Positions 6,804 to 15,352 of a stretch of DNA of 64,000 nucleotides are shown one piece after another. The notes below the pieces were generated by a model that ran no database searches, was not told the origin of the DNA, and saw only the letters and a program-made list of their open reading frames with translations. Position 1 is the stretch's first letter. Each line of letters opens with the position of its first letter. Position numbers and translations under genes: made by a program. Source of the DNA: CAMYKD01 sp041617155 (lineage in GTDB: Bacteria > Pseudomonadota > Alphaproteobacteria > Kiloniellales > JAKSDN01); NCBI GenBank assembly GCA_041617155.1, contig JBFJPL010000008.1, forward strand, positions 6,946 to 70,945, given 5' to 3'.

Positions 6804-9029
6804 ATGAGCGAGAAAGCCGTTCTCGCAGGCACCGCAGGTGGCGAGGACCTCGACGCTACCTCGGCCGGCCCGACGTCCGAGCCCAAACCGGCAAGGCTCG
6901 ACATCCTGAGCCGGCTCGATGGCGTCGATTTGATGTCGAATCCATCCATCATCATCGAGAATGTGCCGGAAGGCGCCCAGCTTTCGGCCGGCAAGAACAA
7001 CTGGGACAAGACCTGGTCCCTGACACCCATTCAGCTCACCAAGCTCGAGTTTACGCCACCTGACGCTCAGGAGGTCGACTACGTTCTGACGGTCCGCGTG
7101 CTCTCCATCGACGCGGACGGCTATGGCAGCGCCACTACCCAGGCGCTTTTCGATATTACCGTCGCCGCCAACCAGACCACGACGACCAAAGCCCCGCCGC
7201 AAATGCCTGGGGATGGGCCGGCAGACCAAGATCTGGCTGAATTGGAGGCCAAGTGGAAGGCAGCCGAAGAGGAGCGCCTGTCCGAAGCCGAAGCCCGGTG
7301 GAAAGCCGAAACCGAGGCCAAGTGGCGCACCATCATCCAGCAACGACTGGCCGAAATCGAGACCAAACGCACAGCCTCCATAGACGAGGGCGAAACCGAA
7401 GCGGCGGCCAAGAAACACGCCGCGGAAGAAAAGCGCCGGGCTCTCGAACAAGCAAAGCGCGAGGCCGAGGAGGAAAAGCAAAGAGCCGTCGAAGCTGCCA
7501 GACTCGAAGCCGAAGAGGAGAAACGCCGGGCGATCGAGGAGGTCAAGCGCCAGGCCATGTCCGGCCAGCCTATCACCGACGATGCCGAACAGCGCCTTGC
7601 CGAGGAACGGGCGAAATGGAAGGCCCAAGAAGAGCAGCGGCTGGCCGAAATGGAAGCCAAGATGCAGGCCGAGCTCGAAGCGCGCATGGCCGAGGTCGAG
7701 TCCCGGCAAATGCTCGAGCTGGAACGACGCCTTGCGGAGGCCGAAGCTCAACGTCTGGCCGAGGAAGAAAAACGGCTGGCCGCCGAAGAGGCCAAGCGTC
7801 TAGCCGAAGAAGAAAAACGCATCGCCAAGCAGGAGGCCGAGCGCCTTGCCGAAGCCGAGTCGCGTCTGACCCAGGAGGAGAAACGCCGTCTCGCCGAGGC
7901 CCAGAGGCAACTGGCGGAACAGGAGGCCAAACGCCAGGCGGACGAGGAAATGCGTCTGGCCGAAGCCGAGGCCGTGCGCAAAGCCGAAGAACAGCGCCGG
8001 CTCGCCGAAGCCGAGGCCAAGTGGAAGGCCGAAGAAGAGCGGCGCCGAGCCGAACTGGAAGCCAAACTTCACGTCGAGGGCGAACAACGCCGCGCCGCCG
8101 AGGAAGCCAAGAAAAAGGCCGAGGAAGAGCTTCGAAAGGCCGCCGAGGAAGCGAAGCGCCAACTCGAAGAGGAGCTCAAACGTGCCGCCGAAGAGGCCCG
8201 GCTTCAAGCCGACGCGGAACGGCGGACGGCCGCCGAGGAGGCCAAACGCCGGGCCAATGAAGAGTTGCGCCGCGCAACGGAGGATGTCAGACGGCAGACC
8301 GAGGAGCAGCTGCAACGTGCCGCCGAAGAGGCCCGGATACAGGCCGAGGAGGACAAGCGCCGGGCCGCCCAGGAAGCCAAACGCCGGACCCAGGACGAAA
8401 AGCGCCGGGCCGCCGAGGAAGCCAGGCGGAAAGCCGAACAGGAAAGACTGCGGGCTGCCGAGCGTGCCAAACACAAGGCCGAAGCCGAACGACGCCAGGC
8501 CAAGGAAAAAGCCAAGGAAAAAGTCGAGGCCAAGCGTCGCCAACTTTTGACCGAAAAGGATCGCAAGGCCGACGACGGCAAGAAGCGGGCCGCCGAACGT
8601 GCCAAACAGCGGGTCCAACAGGCCAACCAGACGGCCAAGGCGGGCGGCAAGCCCACGGTCTCTCAAAGCAGCCTGCGCACCAAGAACAGCTCAAGTACGA
8701 AAGCCGTTCTTGGTGCGCAGCCTGCGGCTGAAACACCGAATATAGGGGAGACCCCCGAACGCCCTTTAGCCGAAGCGACAACGGCGCCTCAGCTGGAGGA
8801 GCGCCCCAAACGCCCTTTAGCCATAACGACAGCGGCAAGGAGAAGGCAAGCCGCGCCGCTGTCGCTGCCAAAGGCGAGAAGGCGAAGAAGCCGCCCGGTA
8901 AACTCAGCCGCTGGCTGTTCGGTCGGACCGACGTGTAGATTGCCGGCGCTTGCCTATCGGGCAACGCCAAACTTACTGTCTTGCTCACGGCGACCAGAGA
9001 TGGTCTCTAGTCCCAGTAAGAGGCCGTGA
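6804..9029 (+). CDS. Long EAKR-rich coiled-coil protein with N-terminal adhesin-type Ig-like domain; frameshifted 3' end
   Basis: Residues about 50-135 resemble the single beta-sandwich repeats of large bacterial adhesins (WSLTPIQLTKLEFTPP followed by a TVRVLSIDADG strand). From about residue 145 to 620 the sequence is almost entirely charged heptad-like A/E/K/R repeats (TolA-like coiled coil, probably a long rod). No signal peptide or membrane segment is visible, which is odd for an adhesin-type domain. ATG 6804 was taken; TTG 6792 is an alternative. After about 8690 the frame loses coding character (Arg/Ser/Pro-rich), while the -1 frame reads a credible basic tail ending GKLSRWLFGRTDV at 8936-8938. 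The gene therefore probably carries an indel, and the ancestral end is 8938. Function unknown. Confidence 0.75.
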   Translation: MSEKAVLAGTAGGEDLDATSAGPTSEPKPARLDILSRLDGVDLMSNPSIIIENVPEGAQLSAGKNNWDKTWSLTPIQLTKLEFTPPDAQEVDYVLTVRVLSIDADGYGSATTQALFDITVAANQTTTTKAPPQMPGDGPADQDLAELEAKWKAAEEERLSEAEARWKAETEAKWRTIIQQRLAEIETKRTASIDEGETEAAAKKHAAEEKRRALEQAKREAEEEKQRAVEAARLEAEEEKRRAIEEVKRQAMSGQPITDDAEQRLAEERAKWKAQEEQRLAEMEAKMQAELEARMAEVESRQMLELERRLAEAEAQRLAEEEKRLAAEEAKRLAEEEKRIAKQEAERLAEAESRLTQEEKRRLAEAQRQLAEQEAKRQADEEMRLAEAEAVRKAEEQRRLAEAEAKWKAEEERRRAELEAKLHVEGEQRRAAEEAKKKAEEELRKAAEEAKRQLEEELKRAAEEARLQADAERRTAAEEAKRRANEELRRATEDVRRQTEEQLQRAAEEARIQAEEDKRRAAQEAKRRTQDEKRRAAEEARRKAEQERLRAAERAKHKAEAERRQAKEKAKEKVEAKRRQLLTEKDRKADDGKKRAAERAKQRVQQANQTAKAGGKPTVSQSSLRTKNSSSTKAVLGAQPAAETPNIGETPERPLAEATTAPQLEERPKRPLAITTAARRRQAAPLSLPKARRRRSRPVNSAAGCSVGPTCRLPALAYRATPNLLSCSRRPEMVSSPSKRP
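8670..8723. repeat. Imperfect inverted repeat inside the coiled-coil gene
   Basis: Arms 8670-8687 and 8706-8723 are 18 nt long with one mismatch (AGCCTGCGCACCAAGAAC and its complement), separated by 18 nt. A short direct repeat around ACGCCCTTTAGCC follows at about 8759 and 8810. The structure sits exactly where the reading frame breaks down and could be a small inserted palindromic element or the cause of an indel. Confidence 0.6.
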
Positions 9030-9057
9030 GATCACCCAAGACAGAGTGGCAAATCAC

Positions 9058-9840
9058 ATGCTCATGAAGGACAAGATCGCCGTTGTGACCGGCGCGGCGA
9101 GCGGCATCGGTAGGGAAATTGCAATTCACTTCGCCCGCGAAGGTGCCGAGGTCTGTATCGCCGACATCGATCGGGACAGCGCGTCGGCCGTGGCGGCTGA
9201 AATCGAACAGCTGGGCCAACGGGCCATGGCAACGGCCATGGACGTTTCCGACGAGGCCGCAGTCGAGGCCGGCATTCAGGCAACGATCGACCGATTTGGC
9301 GGTGTCGACGTGCTGGTAAGCAACGCCGGCATTCAGCACATCGAGGCGATCGTCGACCTCAAGCTGAGCGATTGGCGGAAGATGATGGCGATCCATTTGG
9401 ACGGTGCCTTTCTGACCACCCGCGCCTGCCTCAGGCAGATGTACCGGCAAGGCCGCGGCGGCAGCGTGATTTATACGGGGTCGGTTCACTCCAAGGAGGC
9501 TTCGGTGCTTAAGGCACCCTACATAACCGCCAAGCACGGCTTGATCGGGCTCTGCAAGCTGGTCGCCAAGGAGGGTGCCGAACACGGGGTCCGCGCCAAT
9601 GTCATCTGCCCCGGCTTCGTCCGCACACCGCTGGTCGAGCGGCAGATTCCCGAGCAGGCCGAGGAACTGGGTATCAGTGAAGACCAAGTGATCAAGAACG
9701 TCATGCTGAAGCAGACCGTCGACGGCGAGTTCACGACGCTGGATGATGTCGCAAGGACAGCGGTGTTCCTGGCGTCCTTTCCGACCAACGCCCTGACCGG
9801 CCAGTCGATCGTCGTAAGCCACGGCTGGTTCATGCAATGA
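9058..9840 (+). CDS. bdhA: 3-hydroxybutyrate dehydrogenase (SDR family)
   Basis: A 260-residue classical short-chain dehydrogenase. NAD-binding VTGAASGIG lies at residues 11-19, NAG in VSNAGIQ, the catalytic Ser in YTGSVHS, and Tyr/Lys in YITAKHG. The C-terminus (ALTGQSIVVSHGWFMQ) is characteristic of alphaproteobacterial D-3-hydroxybutyrate dehydrogenases, which oxidise 3-hydroxybutyrate to acetoacetate with NAD+ during PHB/ketone use in the cytosol. ATG 9058 is chosen because the Rossmann fold begins immediately after; ATG 9064 is possible, and upstream extensions are non-homologous. A stem-loop follows the stop directly, so it is probably monocistronic. Confidence 0.92.
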   Translation: MLMKDKIAVVTGAASGIGREIAIHFAREGAEVCIADIDRDSASAVAAEIEQLGQRAMATAMDVSDEAAVEAGIQATIDRFGGVDVLVSNAGIQHIEAIVDLKLSDWRKMMAIHLDGAFLTTRACLRQMYRQGRGGSVIYTGSVHSKEASVLKAPYITAKHGLIGLCKLVAKEGAEHGVRANVICPGFVRTPLVERQIPEQAEELGISEDQVIKNVMLKQTVDGEFTTLDDVARTAVFLASFPTNALTGQSIVVSHGWFMQ

Positions 9841-9843
9841 GCG

Positions 9844-9872
9844 CGGCCGACTTGGCTGGTGCCAGTCGGCCG
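9844..9872 (+). terminator. Stem-loop after bdhA
   Basis: Perfect 9-bp arms (CGGCCGACT / AGTCGGCCG) with an 11-nt loop begin 4 nt after the bdhA stop. There is no T-run, so termination may be Rho-assisted or the stem may only stabilise the 3' end. Confidence 0.5.
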
Positions 9873-10117
9873 ACGCAAACCCGCCGGTAAGCATATGTAC
9901 TAACAATTTTTGTAGTATTCATAAAGCGTTAGCCATGAAAGCAGGACAATCTCCAAAGCGCTCACTAGCTTTGAATCTACCGAATTGCCCGGATCGAGGA
10001 AGCAGGCTCCCGCGCCGAGTCGCCGGCCCAAGGGCCTAGTCGGTCATTCACCCTTTTTAAAGATAGAGGCCTTCAATCTGTCCCTGGTAAGCACAAGCGG
10101 CTTCGAAGGAGGAGGCC

Positions 10118-10318
10118 ATGGCATTGTCGGAAAAGACCTATGAAACGATTCTCGATCTCATCGAGAACAAGATGAGTTGTATGGAGGGTTGGGATCAAGC
10201 CACGTCCCGCGAACGGGCAAAGCTCGAGGCGTGCCGGCGCGAGTTGATCGAACTGAATGAGACCAAAGGCCGGCGGAGCGAGACCGAGCTTCACAGTAGC
10301 GCTGGCCAACCCGCCTAG
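10118..10318 (+). CDS. Small hypothetical protein (66 aa)
   Basis: A very strong ribosome site (AAGGAGGAGG, ending 3 nt before ATG 10118) supports this short gene. The product is hydrophilic and mostly helical (begins MALSEKTYETILDLIENK), with a single mid-length Cys and no export signal. I do not recognise the family. It is flanked by about 275 bp upstream and 190 bp downstream of apparently non-coding DNA, so it is probably its own transcription unit. Confidence 0.65.
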   Translation: MALSEKTYETILDLIENKMSCMEGWDQATSRERAKLEACRRELIELNETKGRRSETELHSSAGQPA

Positions 10319-10509
10319 AACTGCCCGGCCCGCGAGCCGCTTCGTCGAACTCAAGCCAACCGGATTTCGTCGAGGCCTTGAGTTGATGCGACCGGCTTTC
10401 CAAACGCGGCGCACCCGGCAAGCCGCCACACGTCACCTGAACGCTGGACAGGCACCGGCGGATTGGTTACCCAGGATCGGGGCAGCAGCAACGAACCGGG
10501 GCAATCGGG

Positions 10510-11205
10510 ATGCAGAAATGCTTAGCGACGATGGGCGCTTCACTTGCGCTCGTCTGCTGGTTTTCCTTGGCCGAGGCGCGGGCAGCGGACGGCTTCTACG
10601 TTAGCCTGACCGCTATCGGCGGATTTTCCGAACTGAACGATACCGAGAACCAGGGTTCGCTGGGCGGTGACACGACCAATTCCAGCGAATCGGATCTGGT
10701 GGGCGGCATCGGCGGCGCCCTTGGCTATCAGTGGTCCGCGCACTGGGGCCAATTGCGCGCGGAGCTCGATTTCCACTACCGCTTTCGCTTCGATTTCGAC
10801 GAGAACCGGCCGGTTATCGACAACGCCCTGCCGAACGCCGGTTTGGACAGCGACCTCGCCACGGCCACCTGGCTCGCCAATCTCAACTATGTCGTCGACG
10901 TGGGCTACGACATTTCGCCTTACCTGGGCGGCGGCCTCGGCGCGACCTACTACGACGCGCAGAACGAGTTCAACGACATCGGCGGACTCGGCCTTTCGCG
11001 GGCCGACACGAACGGCACCAATTTCACCTGGGCGGTCAACGCTGGGTTGCTGTGGGACATCACCGAGAACTTCCACTTCATCCTGGGGTACCGCTATATC
11101 GACATGGGCGAGATCGACTTCGGCACATTCGCCGGTGGCGGCATCAATGTCGAAGGCGACTATGTGTCGCACGATCTGCTGCTGACCGTCGGCTACCGCT
11201 TCTAG
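10510..11205 (+). CDS. Outer-membrane beta-barrel protein (OmpW/Omp25-like)
   Basis: 231 residues. An N-terminal signal peptide ends near ARA-ADGFYVS (about residue 26). The rest alternates polar and aromatic residues in short strands with Gly-rich turns (GGALGYQW, LGGGLGATYY, FILGYRYIDMG), ending in a C-terminal Phe (TVGYRF) as needed for BAM recognition. The length and about eight predicted strands fit a small eight-stranded porin/anchoring barrel. ATG 10510 gives a complete signal peptide. Downstream is a terminator-like stem. The substrate or role cannot be read from sequence. Confidence 0.88.
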   Translation: MQKCLATMGASLALVCWFSLAEARAADGFYVSLTAIGGFSELNDTENQGSLGGDTTNSSESDLVGGIGGALGYQWSAHWGQLRAELDFHYRFRFDFDENRPVIDNALPNAGLDSDLATATWLANLNYVVDVGYDISPYLGGGLGATYYDAQNEFNDIGGLGLSRADTNGTNFTWAVNAGLLWDITENFHFILGYRYIDMGEIDFGTFAGGGINVEGDYVSHDLLLTVGYRF

Positions 11206-11226
11206 CACCAAGGCCGCGCGTTGACC

Positions 11227-11253
11227 GCCGCGTGGCCCTGCCACGCGGCATTT
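11227..11253 (+). terminator. Terminator-like stem after the OMP gene
   Basis: 9-bp perfect arms GCCGCGTGG (11227-11235) and CCACGCGGC (11241-11249) with a 5-nt loop and a short ATTT tail, 21 nt after the OMP stop. The weak T-tract makes this a moderate call. Confidence 0.6.
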
Positions 11254-11361
11254 CCCGCATGCCTGATACTTGACCGTGCACGCCCATAACCGGCGTTCGT
11301 CGCCTTCGGCTCTTTACCGTTCAGTGGCCGCCTGAGCCGTCTCGGAATATTCTGCGTGATT

Positions 11362-11404
11362 TGTGACCTTTGTCACTTCGGCGTTGGGCAAAGCAGCCTA
11401 TTTA
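11362..11404 (+). promoter_or_regulatory. CRP/FNR-type site and -10 box of a class II promoter
   Basis: TGTGA-N6-TCACT at 11362-11377 matches the CRP consensus in nine of ten defined positions. A TATTTA -10-like box lies at 11399-11404. If transcription starts near 11411, the site is centred at -41.5, the standard class II activator position, which explains the lack of a -35 box. It drives toward the candidate small RNA at 11411-11508. Confidence 0.5.
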
Positions 11405-11410
11405 AAACTC

Positions 11411-11508
11411 AGAACCTCTCTTGTTTCGACGCGTTGCCCTCGTGATCCCTCCCCGCACGGGGCGGCGCCACTGGACCCGCCGGCCTGCTAAGGTCGGCGG
11501 GGTTTTCT
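11411..11508 (+). ncRNA. Candidate small regulatory RNA
   Basis: About 98 nt between a promoter-like element and an intrinsic terminator, without a convincing reading frame. It carries C-rich single-strand-prone motifs (CCTCTC, CCCTC, CCCTCCCC) resembling the anti-Shine-Dalgarno loops of alphaproteobacterial trans-acting sRNAs, plus a small CCCC-GCAC-GGGG stem. The family was not identified. The surrounding 540-bp gap (11206-11747) has no other supported gene until 11748. Confidence 0.45.
11476..11508 (+). terminator. Rho-independent terminator
   Basis: A 10-bp GC-rich stem, CCCGCCGGCC (11476-11485) pairing with GGTCGGCGGG (11492-11501) with one mismatch, is followed by TTTTCTT. This is a standard intrinsic terminator on the + strand, too far from the OMP gene to be its primary terminator, so it more likely ends the small RNA. 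Confidence 0.7.
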
Positions 11509-11747
11509 TGTGTCGGAAAGCCGAAGCCGATGGCAAATTTACGCCTTTCAATTCACAAAGATGACACACCAGGCAATGGCCGCGAACGGCCATAGTATAG
11601 ACGTAAGGCGAGTCACGCGGTTCTCGCTTTACGGGCATCGTGCGACGTCCACGGACGATGGCACCGTAAAGATGCCGTGGCGACACGTCGGCTGTGCCTC
11701 CTGATCCGAGAGGAGTGTTTTTCTTGGTTCTTTGGGAGAAATTGCGG

Positions 11748-11918
11748 ATGTCTTGGGCCAACCGCAACGAGACCATGTCTTTAGAGCGCATCGACGATCT
11801 GAGATTGGCCGCAAGTTTCGTAAAATCCATCGAGACGGAAGATCACGACGTCAACCTTGAAATTCAGAAGGTCGCCCGTCGAATAGAACGTCTCGCGAGC
11901 GAACTCGGCAGTTACTAG
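11748..11918 (+). CDS. Small hypothetical protein (56 aa)
   Basis: ATG 11748 is preceded by GGGAGAA with about 7 nt spacing. The product is short, charged and helical (ends KVARRIERLASELGSY), without export or membrane signals. No family recognised. An upstream in-frame ATG at 11694 would cover the end of the preceding non-coding stretch and has no ribosome site. Moderate confidence only; the gene is convergent with the histidine kinase. Confidence 0.45.
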   Translation: MSWANRNETMSLERIDDLRLAASFVKSIETEDHDVNLEIQKVARRIERLASELGSY

Positions 11919-11995
11919 ACGAATCGGACGACCCAAGCCCAGAGCCCAGTTCACGGATTTCGAGCCAAATCCGGTGGTTGGTGCCGAAGACGTGC

Positions 11996-13453
11996 CTAAG
12001 CCGACCGGACAAATTCGATCCGGCTCTTCTGGTCCGATTGAAGCGACAGCACGCGTTCAGCAGGGAAATGGACCGTGGCCGTCGTACCAACCCCGGGCTC
12101 GCTCTCGATCTCCAGGCTGCCACCGTGCAACTTCATCACCTGATCGACCAACGGCAGGCCCAGGCCGGTCCCTTCGTGCTCACGGCTGAATGCGCTCGCC
12201 ACCTGCACGAAGGGTTCGCGAACCTTGGGCAGGTCCTGCCTGGCAATACCGATGCCGTTGTCCTCGACCTGTAGACGGTAGCCGCCGCTGGCGTCGCTCG
12301 CCAGGGAAACCACGACTGCGCCGCCCTGTCGGGTGAACTTGATGGCATTGGACAGGAGATTGATCACGACCTGGCTCACCAAGCGGGAATCGGCCAGCAG
12401 GTGCGGCGTGTGGGCCGGGATATGGGAGACGATTCGCACCCCCTGCTCCGCCGCCTTCTCGCGCAGCATCCGCAGACAGCGGCTGACGACGACCGGCAGA
12501 TTCACTTTGGCCTCGTCCAGGGTCAGTTTACCGGCCTCCGCCTTCGACAGATCGAGGATGTCGTTGATGATTCCCAGGAGGTGATTGCCGCTGTTGTGTA
12601 TATCGGCGACATAGGAGCTGTAGCGGTCCGAACCGAGCGGTCCGAACACCTGCCTCGAGAGGATTTCGGAGAAGCCGATGATGGCGTTGAGCGGCGTTCT
12701 CAACTCGTGGCTCATGTTGGCCAAGAATTCGCTCTTGGCACGGCTGGCGATCTCGGCCTGTTCCCTGGCCGCTTCGGCCTGTTCCTTGGCGACCCGGAGT
12801 TCCCGCTCGGCGGCCTTGCGGTCGGTGATGTCACGGGCAAAGTCGCAGCTGTAGGCTTCGCCGTCGAATTCGACGTAGTTGGCGGTCACGTCCATTGGAA
12901 TGACCCGGCCGTCCTTGGTCCGGTAACGCGATTCGAAGGTCAGGGAGCCGGCGTCCTTAAGCGCCTGCCAATGCCTCGGCCAGGTCTGGCGCGGCAAATT
13001 TGGGTCGATGTCGAAGATCGTCTTGGTCTGTATTTCCTCGCGCGTAAAGCCGAGCGCCTGACAAGCCTGTTCGTTGACGAACAGCAGCTTGCCGTCGAGA
13101 CCGATCCAGAACGCGCAGATCGCCGCGCGCTCGATGGAAAACTGAGGCAGCTTCAGGGCCTTCTCGCTCTGCTTCCGTTCGCGGATGATGCGCTCCATGA
13201 AGACCACCGCCAGCATGGCCAGAGCGCTCATCACGACCCCGAGGAACTCCTCGCTGCTGCTGCCGAAGATCGCTTCGTTTTCGAAGGAGTAGTAAACCCG
13301 GGCGGCGTAGTAGATCGCAATCGTCGCCGACATGAAGGCGGTCAAAGCGGCCAGGAAACCGAAACGCCAGTCCTCGAAACGCCTCAGCAGCGCCAAAGCA
13401 GCGCCGAAAGCGAAGACGCTGATTAGTATCGATGCGACTAGACTGATGCTCAT
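11996..13453 (-). CDS. PAS-domain membrane sensor histidine kinase
   Basis: 485 residues. Two N-terminal membrane segments (about 3-25 and 33-55, with a third hydrophobic stretch near 75-90) flank a short extracytoplasmic region. A PAS domain with PAC (about 105-225) precedes a HisKA/HATPase_c module: H-box SHELRTPLNAIIGF, N-box VINLLSNAIKF, G1 VEDNGIGI, G2 GTGLGLPLV. It lacks a receiver domain and no response regulator gene is adjacent, so it is an orphan kinase. ATG 13453 was chosen because translation from here begins directly at the first membrane helix; the longer frame adds an unconvincing 29-residue tail. The signal sensed is unknown. Confidence 0.92.
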   Translation of the reverse strand: MSISLVASILISVFAFGAALALLRRFEDWRFGFLAALTAFMSATIAIYYAARVYYSFENEAIFGSSSEEFLGVVMSALAMLAVVFMERIIRERKQSEKALKLPQFSIERAAICAFWIGLDGKLLFVNEQACQALGFTREEIQTKTIFDIDPNLPRQTWPRHWQALKDAGSLTFESRYRTKDGRVIPMDVTANYVEFDGEAYSCDFARDITDRKAAERELRVAKEQAEAAREQAEIASRAKSEFLANMSHELRTPLNAIIGFSEILSRQVFGPLGSDRYSSYVADIHNSGNHLLGIINDILDLSKAEAGKLTLDEAKVNLPVVVSRCLRMLREKAAEQGVRIVSHIPAHTPHLLADSRLVSQVVINLLSNAIKFTRQGGAVVVSLASDASGGYRLQVEDNGIGIARQDLPKVREPFVQVASAFSREHEGTGLGLPLVDQVMKLHGGSLEIESEPGVGTTATVHFPAERVLSLQSDQKSRIEFVRSA

Positions 13454-13831
13454 CCCGGCCCCGTTCGACCCTGCCGTGCACACCGGTTTGTAGAACCCGG
13501 TGTACGTCCGATAGGCCAACAGACCACCGGCCGGGCCCATCCGGAATGGAAATTAGCCGGGTAAACCTAAAAATTGAGTTACACCCCACGCAATGAATTA
13601 CACCCGCACCGCGCTGGGAGGACTCTAAAATAGCGTTGATCGTAATTTTTCGCCCTAAAGGTGTAGTCTTGAGCCATATGGACCGCGCGCCAGCGCACAG
13701 CCTGAGCCAAGACTCGATCCGGGAATTTAGCCCGCCCCGGAGCGGCCGAAAAATAAACGATAGGCCATAAGTTGCCGGCGATCGGCAATCCGACAAAGTC
13801 GGAAACTGTCGGCTAAACCATTGAAAAAAAA
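13454..13831. other. Intergenic region between histidine kinase and tRNA-Phe
   Basis: 378 bp without a gene. Two direct copies of TTACACCC (13579-13586 and 13598-13605), 19 bp apart start to start and about 130 bp before the kinase start, could be a transcription-factor site with two helical turns spacing. Nothing else was found. Confidence 0.35.
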
Positions 13832-13908
13832 TGGTGCCCAGGGGAGGAATTGAACCACCGACACCGTGATTTTCAGTCACGTGCTCTACCAACTGAGCTA
13901 CCTGGGCA
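13832..13908 (-). tRNA. tRNA-Phe (GAA)
   Basis: The reverse strand folds as a full cloverleaf: acceptor TGCCCAG/CTGGGCA, D-arm AGCTCAGTTGGTAGAGC, anticodon loop CTGAAAA with GAA, and T-arm GGTTCAATTCC. The 3' CCA is encoded at 13834-13832. It lies alone between the histidine kinase and the subtilase gene. Confidence 0.97.
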
Positions 13909-14031
13909 GGAGACCGTCTGGCCGCGAGCGCTTATAAGAGAAGACGCAAGCCGTGTCCAGTCCTCAGCCATCGTCGGCGCGGGGCACTTGCCGCACTTGA
14001 CCCCGCCTGGGCCGCCACCGATCCTGAAATC

Positions 14032-15330
14032 ATGAGAGCCGCCATCTCAACCCTACTGCTGGTCCTCTTTTGGGCGTCGGCGATCGGCCGTGCGGCAACC
14101 CAGGCGGAGCCCTGGTCGGACCCGCTGGATTTCCTGCGCGCGACGCTCGCCGCCACTTGCAGCGCGGACGAGCTGTCCGCGGAGGCACTCGGCCAGCGTC
14201 TGGAGAACGGCAAATTGATGGAGGAGACCGTCTTTCAGGCCGACGGCCAGTCGTTCGGCTGGCGGCGGCGCTATCGGCTGGCGTCCGGTGAGGAACTGGT
14301 GCTGATCCGGCAAAGCAGGGACGGCCTCTTGGTGCGCTATTCGGTTGAACACTTCGCAACGGGGCTTGGCGCCGGCCGGACGCCCATCGCCATGGCCATG
14401 GCAGGCAGCGATTGCCGGATTTTCCATGGCCGCAGGGTGCGCCACGGTCCGGAGGGCCAGGCCCTCAGCCTGGAACTGCTGGGCCCGGACCTGCAACCCA
14501 GCGGTGCCAGCGAGCCACTCAACCCGCCGGTACCGGCGGGGCGGGATCCCGGCGGTGTCGCCATCGCGCTGTTCGACAGCGGGCTCAACTACACGCTGCC
14601 GACTTTTTCGGGTCGCCTGGCGCGCGATTCCGACGGCCAGCTTCTCGGCTATGACTTCTGGGACATGGACGAGCGGCCGTTCGACAGCCATCCGGTCGGT
14701 TCGCCATTCTTTCCGGCACGCCACGGCACGGCGGTGGCAAGCGTGCTGCTGAACGAGGCACCGGCGGCACGCTTTCTGCCGTACCGCTATCCACGGCCCG
14801 ACATGGCGCGCATGGCCGGCATGGTCGAGGCAGCCGCAAAGGCAGGTGCCCGGATCGTGGCCATGCCCATGGGCAGCGCCAAGGCCGAGGACTGGACTGC
14901 CTTCGCCGCCGCTGCCGCCGCCCGCCCGGAGGTTCTTTTTGTGATTTCAGCCGGCAACAACGGCCGCAATATCGATGAACAGGCGCTTTATCCCGCCGTC
15001 CTGTCGCTCGACAACTTTCTCGTCGTGACTTCGGCCAGCGGCGCCGGTCGCCTGGCGTCGGGTTCCAACTGGGGCCCCGAAAGCGTCGACCTCATGGTAC
15101 CGGCGGAGAACCTGGAGGTGGTCGGTTTCAATGGCGGACCGACAGAGGGTTCGGGCTCGAGTTTCGCCGTCCCGCGCATAGCCGCCCTGGCGGCGCGCCT
15201 GCTGGCAGAGCATCCGGACTGGCGAGCCGCCGAACTGAAGGCCGAGATTCTCCGGCGTGCCGCGCCCTGGACCGGCTCCGGTCCCAGCCCGGTCCGCCAC
15301 GGCTGGATTGCCAACCCGACCGGCGATTGA
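14032..15330 (+). CDS. Exported subtilisin-like (S8) serine protease
   Basis: 432 residues with an N-terminal signal peptide (cleavage near IGRAATQAE). A prodomain-like segment of about 140 residues precedes the peptidase S8 fold: catalytic Asp in IALFDSGLNY, His in ARHGTAVASV, oxyanion Asn in VISAGNNGRN, and nucleophile Ser in GSGSSFAVPRIAALAA, where the usual GTSMAAP is diverged. It probably acts in the periplasm or outside the cell. ATG 14032 gives a complete signal peptide. It is convergent with the HtrA-like gene; a MITE-like repeat lies between the two stops. Target unknown. Confidence 0.9.
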   Translation: MRAAISTLLLVLFWASAIGRAATQAEPWSDPLDFLRATLAATCSADELSAEALGQRLENGKLMEETVFQADGQSFGWRRRYRLASGEELVLIRQSRDGLLVRYSVEHFATGLGAGRTPIAMAMAGSDCRIFHGRRVRHGPEGQALSLELLGPDLQPSGASEPLNPPVPAGRDPGGVAIALFDSGLNYTLPTFSGRLARDSDGQLLGYDFWDMDERPFDSHPVGSPFFPARHGTAVASVLLNEAPAARFLPYRYPRPDMARMAGMVEAAAKAGARIVAMPMGSAKAEDWTAFAAAAAARPEVLFVISAGNNGRNIDEQALYPAVLSLDNFLVVTSASGAGRLASGSNWGPESVDLMVPAENLEVVGFNGGPTEGSGSSFAVPRIAALAARLLAEHPDWRAAELKAEILRRAAPWTGSGPSPVRHGWIANPTGD

Positions 15331-15352
15331 ATCCGCTGTCCCGATCGCGCCG

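Noticed and set aside
7121..8988. Several long reverse-strand frames
   Set aside because: They are shadows of the coiled-coil gene; their Phe/Leu/Gly-rich composition is the antisense of A/E/K codons.
11402..11830. 142-codon reverse frame
   Set aside because: It spans the terminator and small RNA candidate and shows no coding composition or ribosome site.
12957..13892. 311-codon reverse frame beginning inside the tRNA
   Set aside because: It reads through tRNA-Phe and out of frame through the histidine kinase; a known type of false gene.
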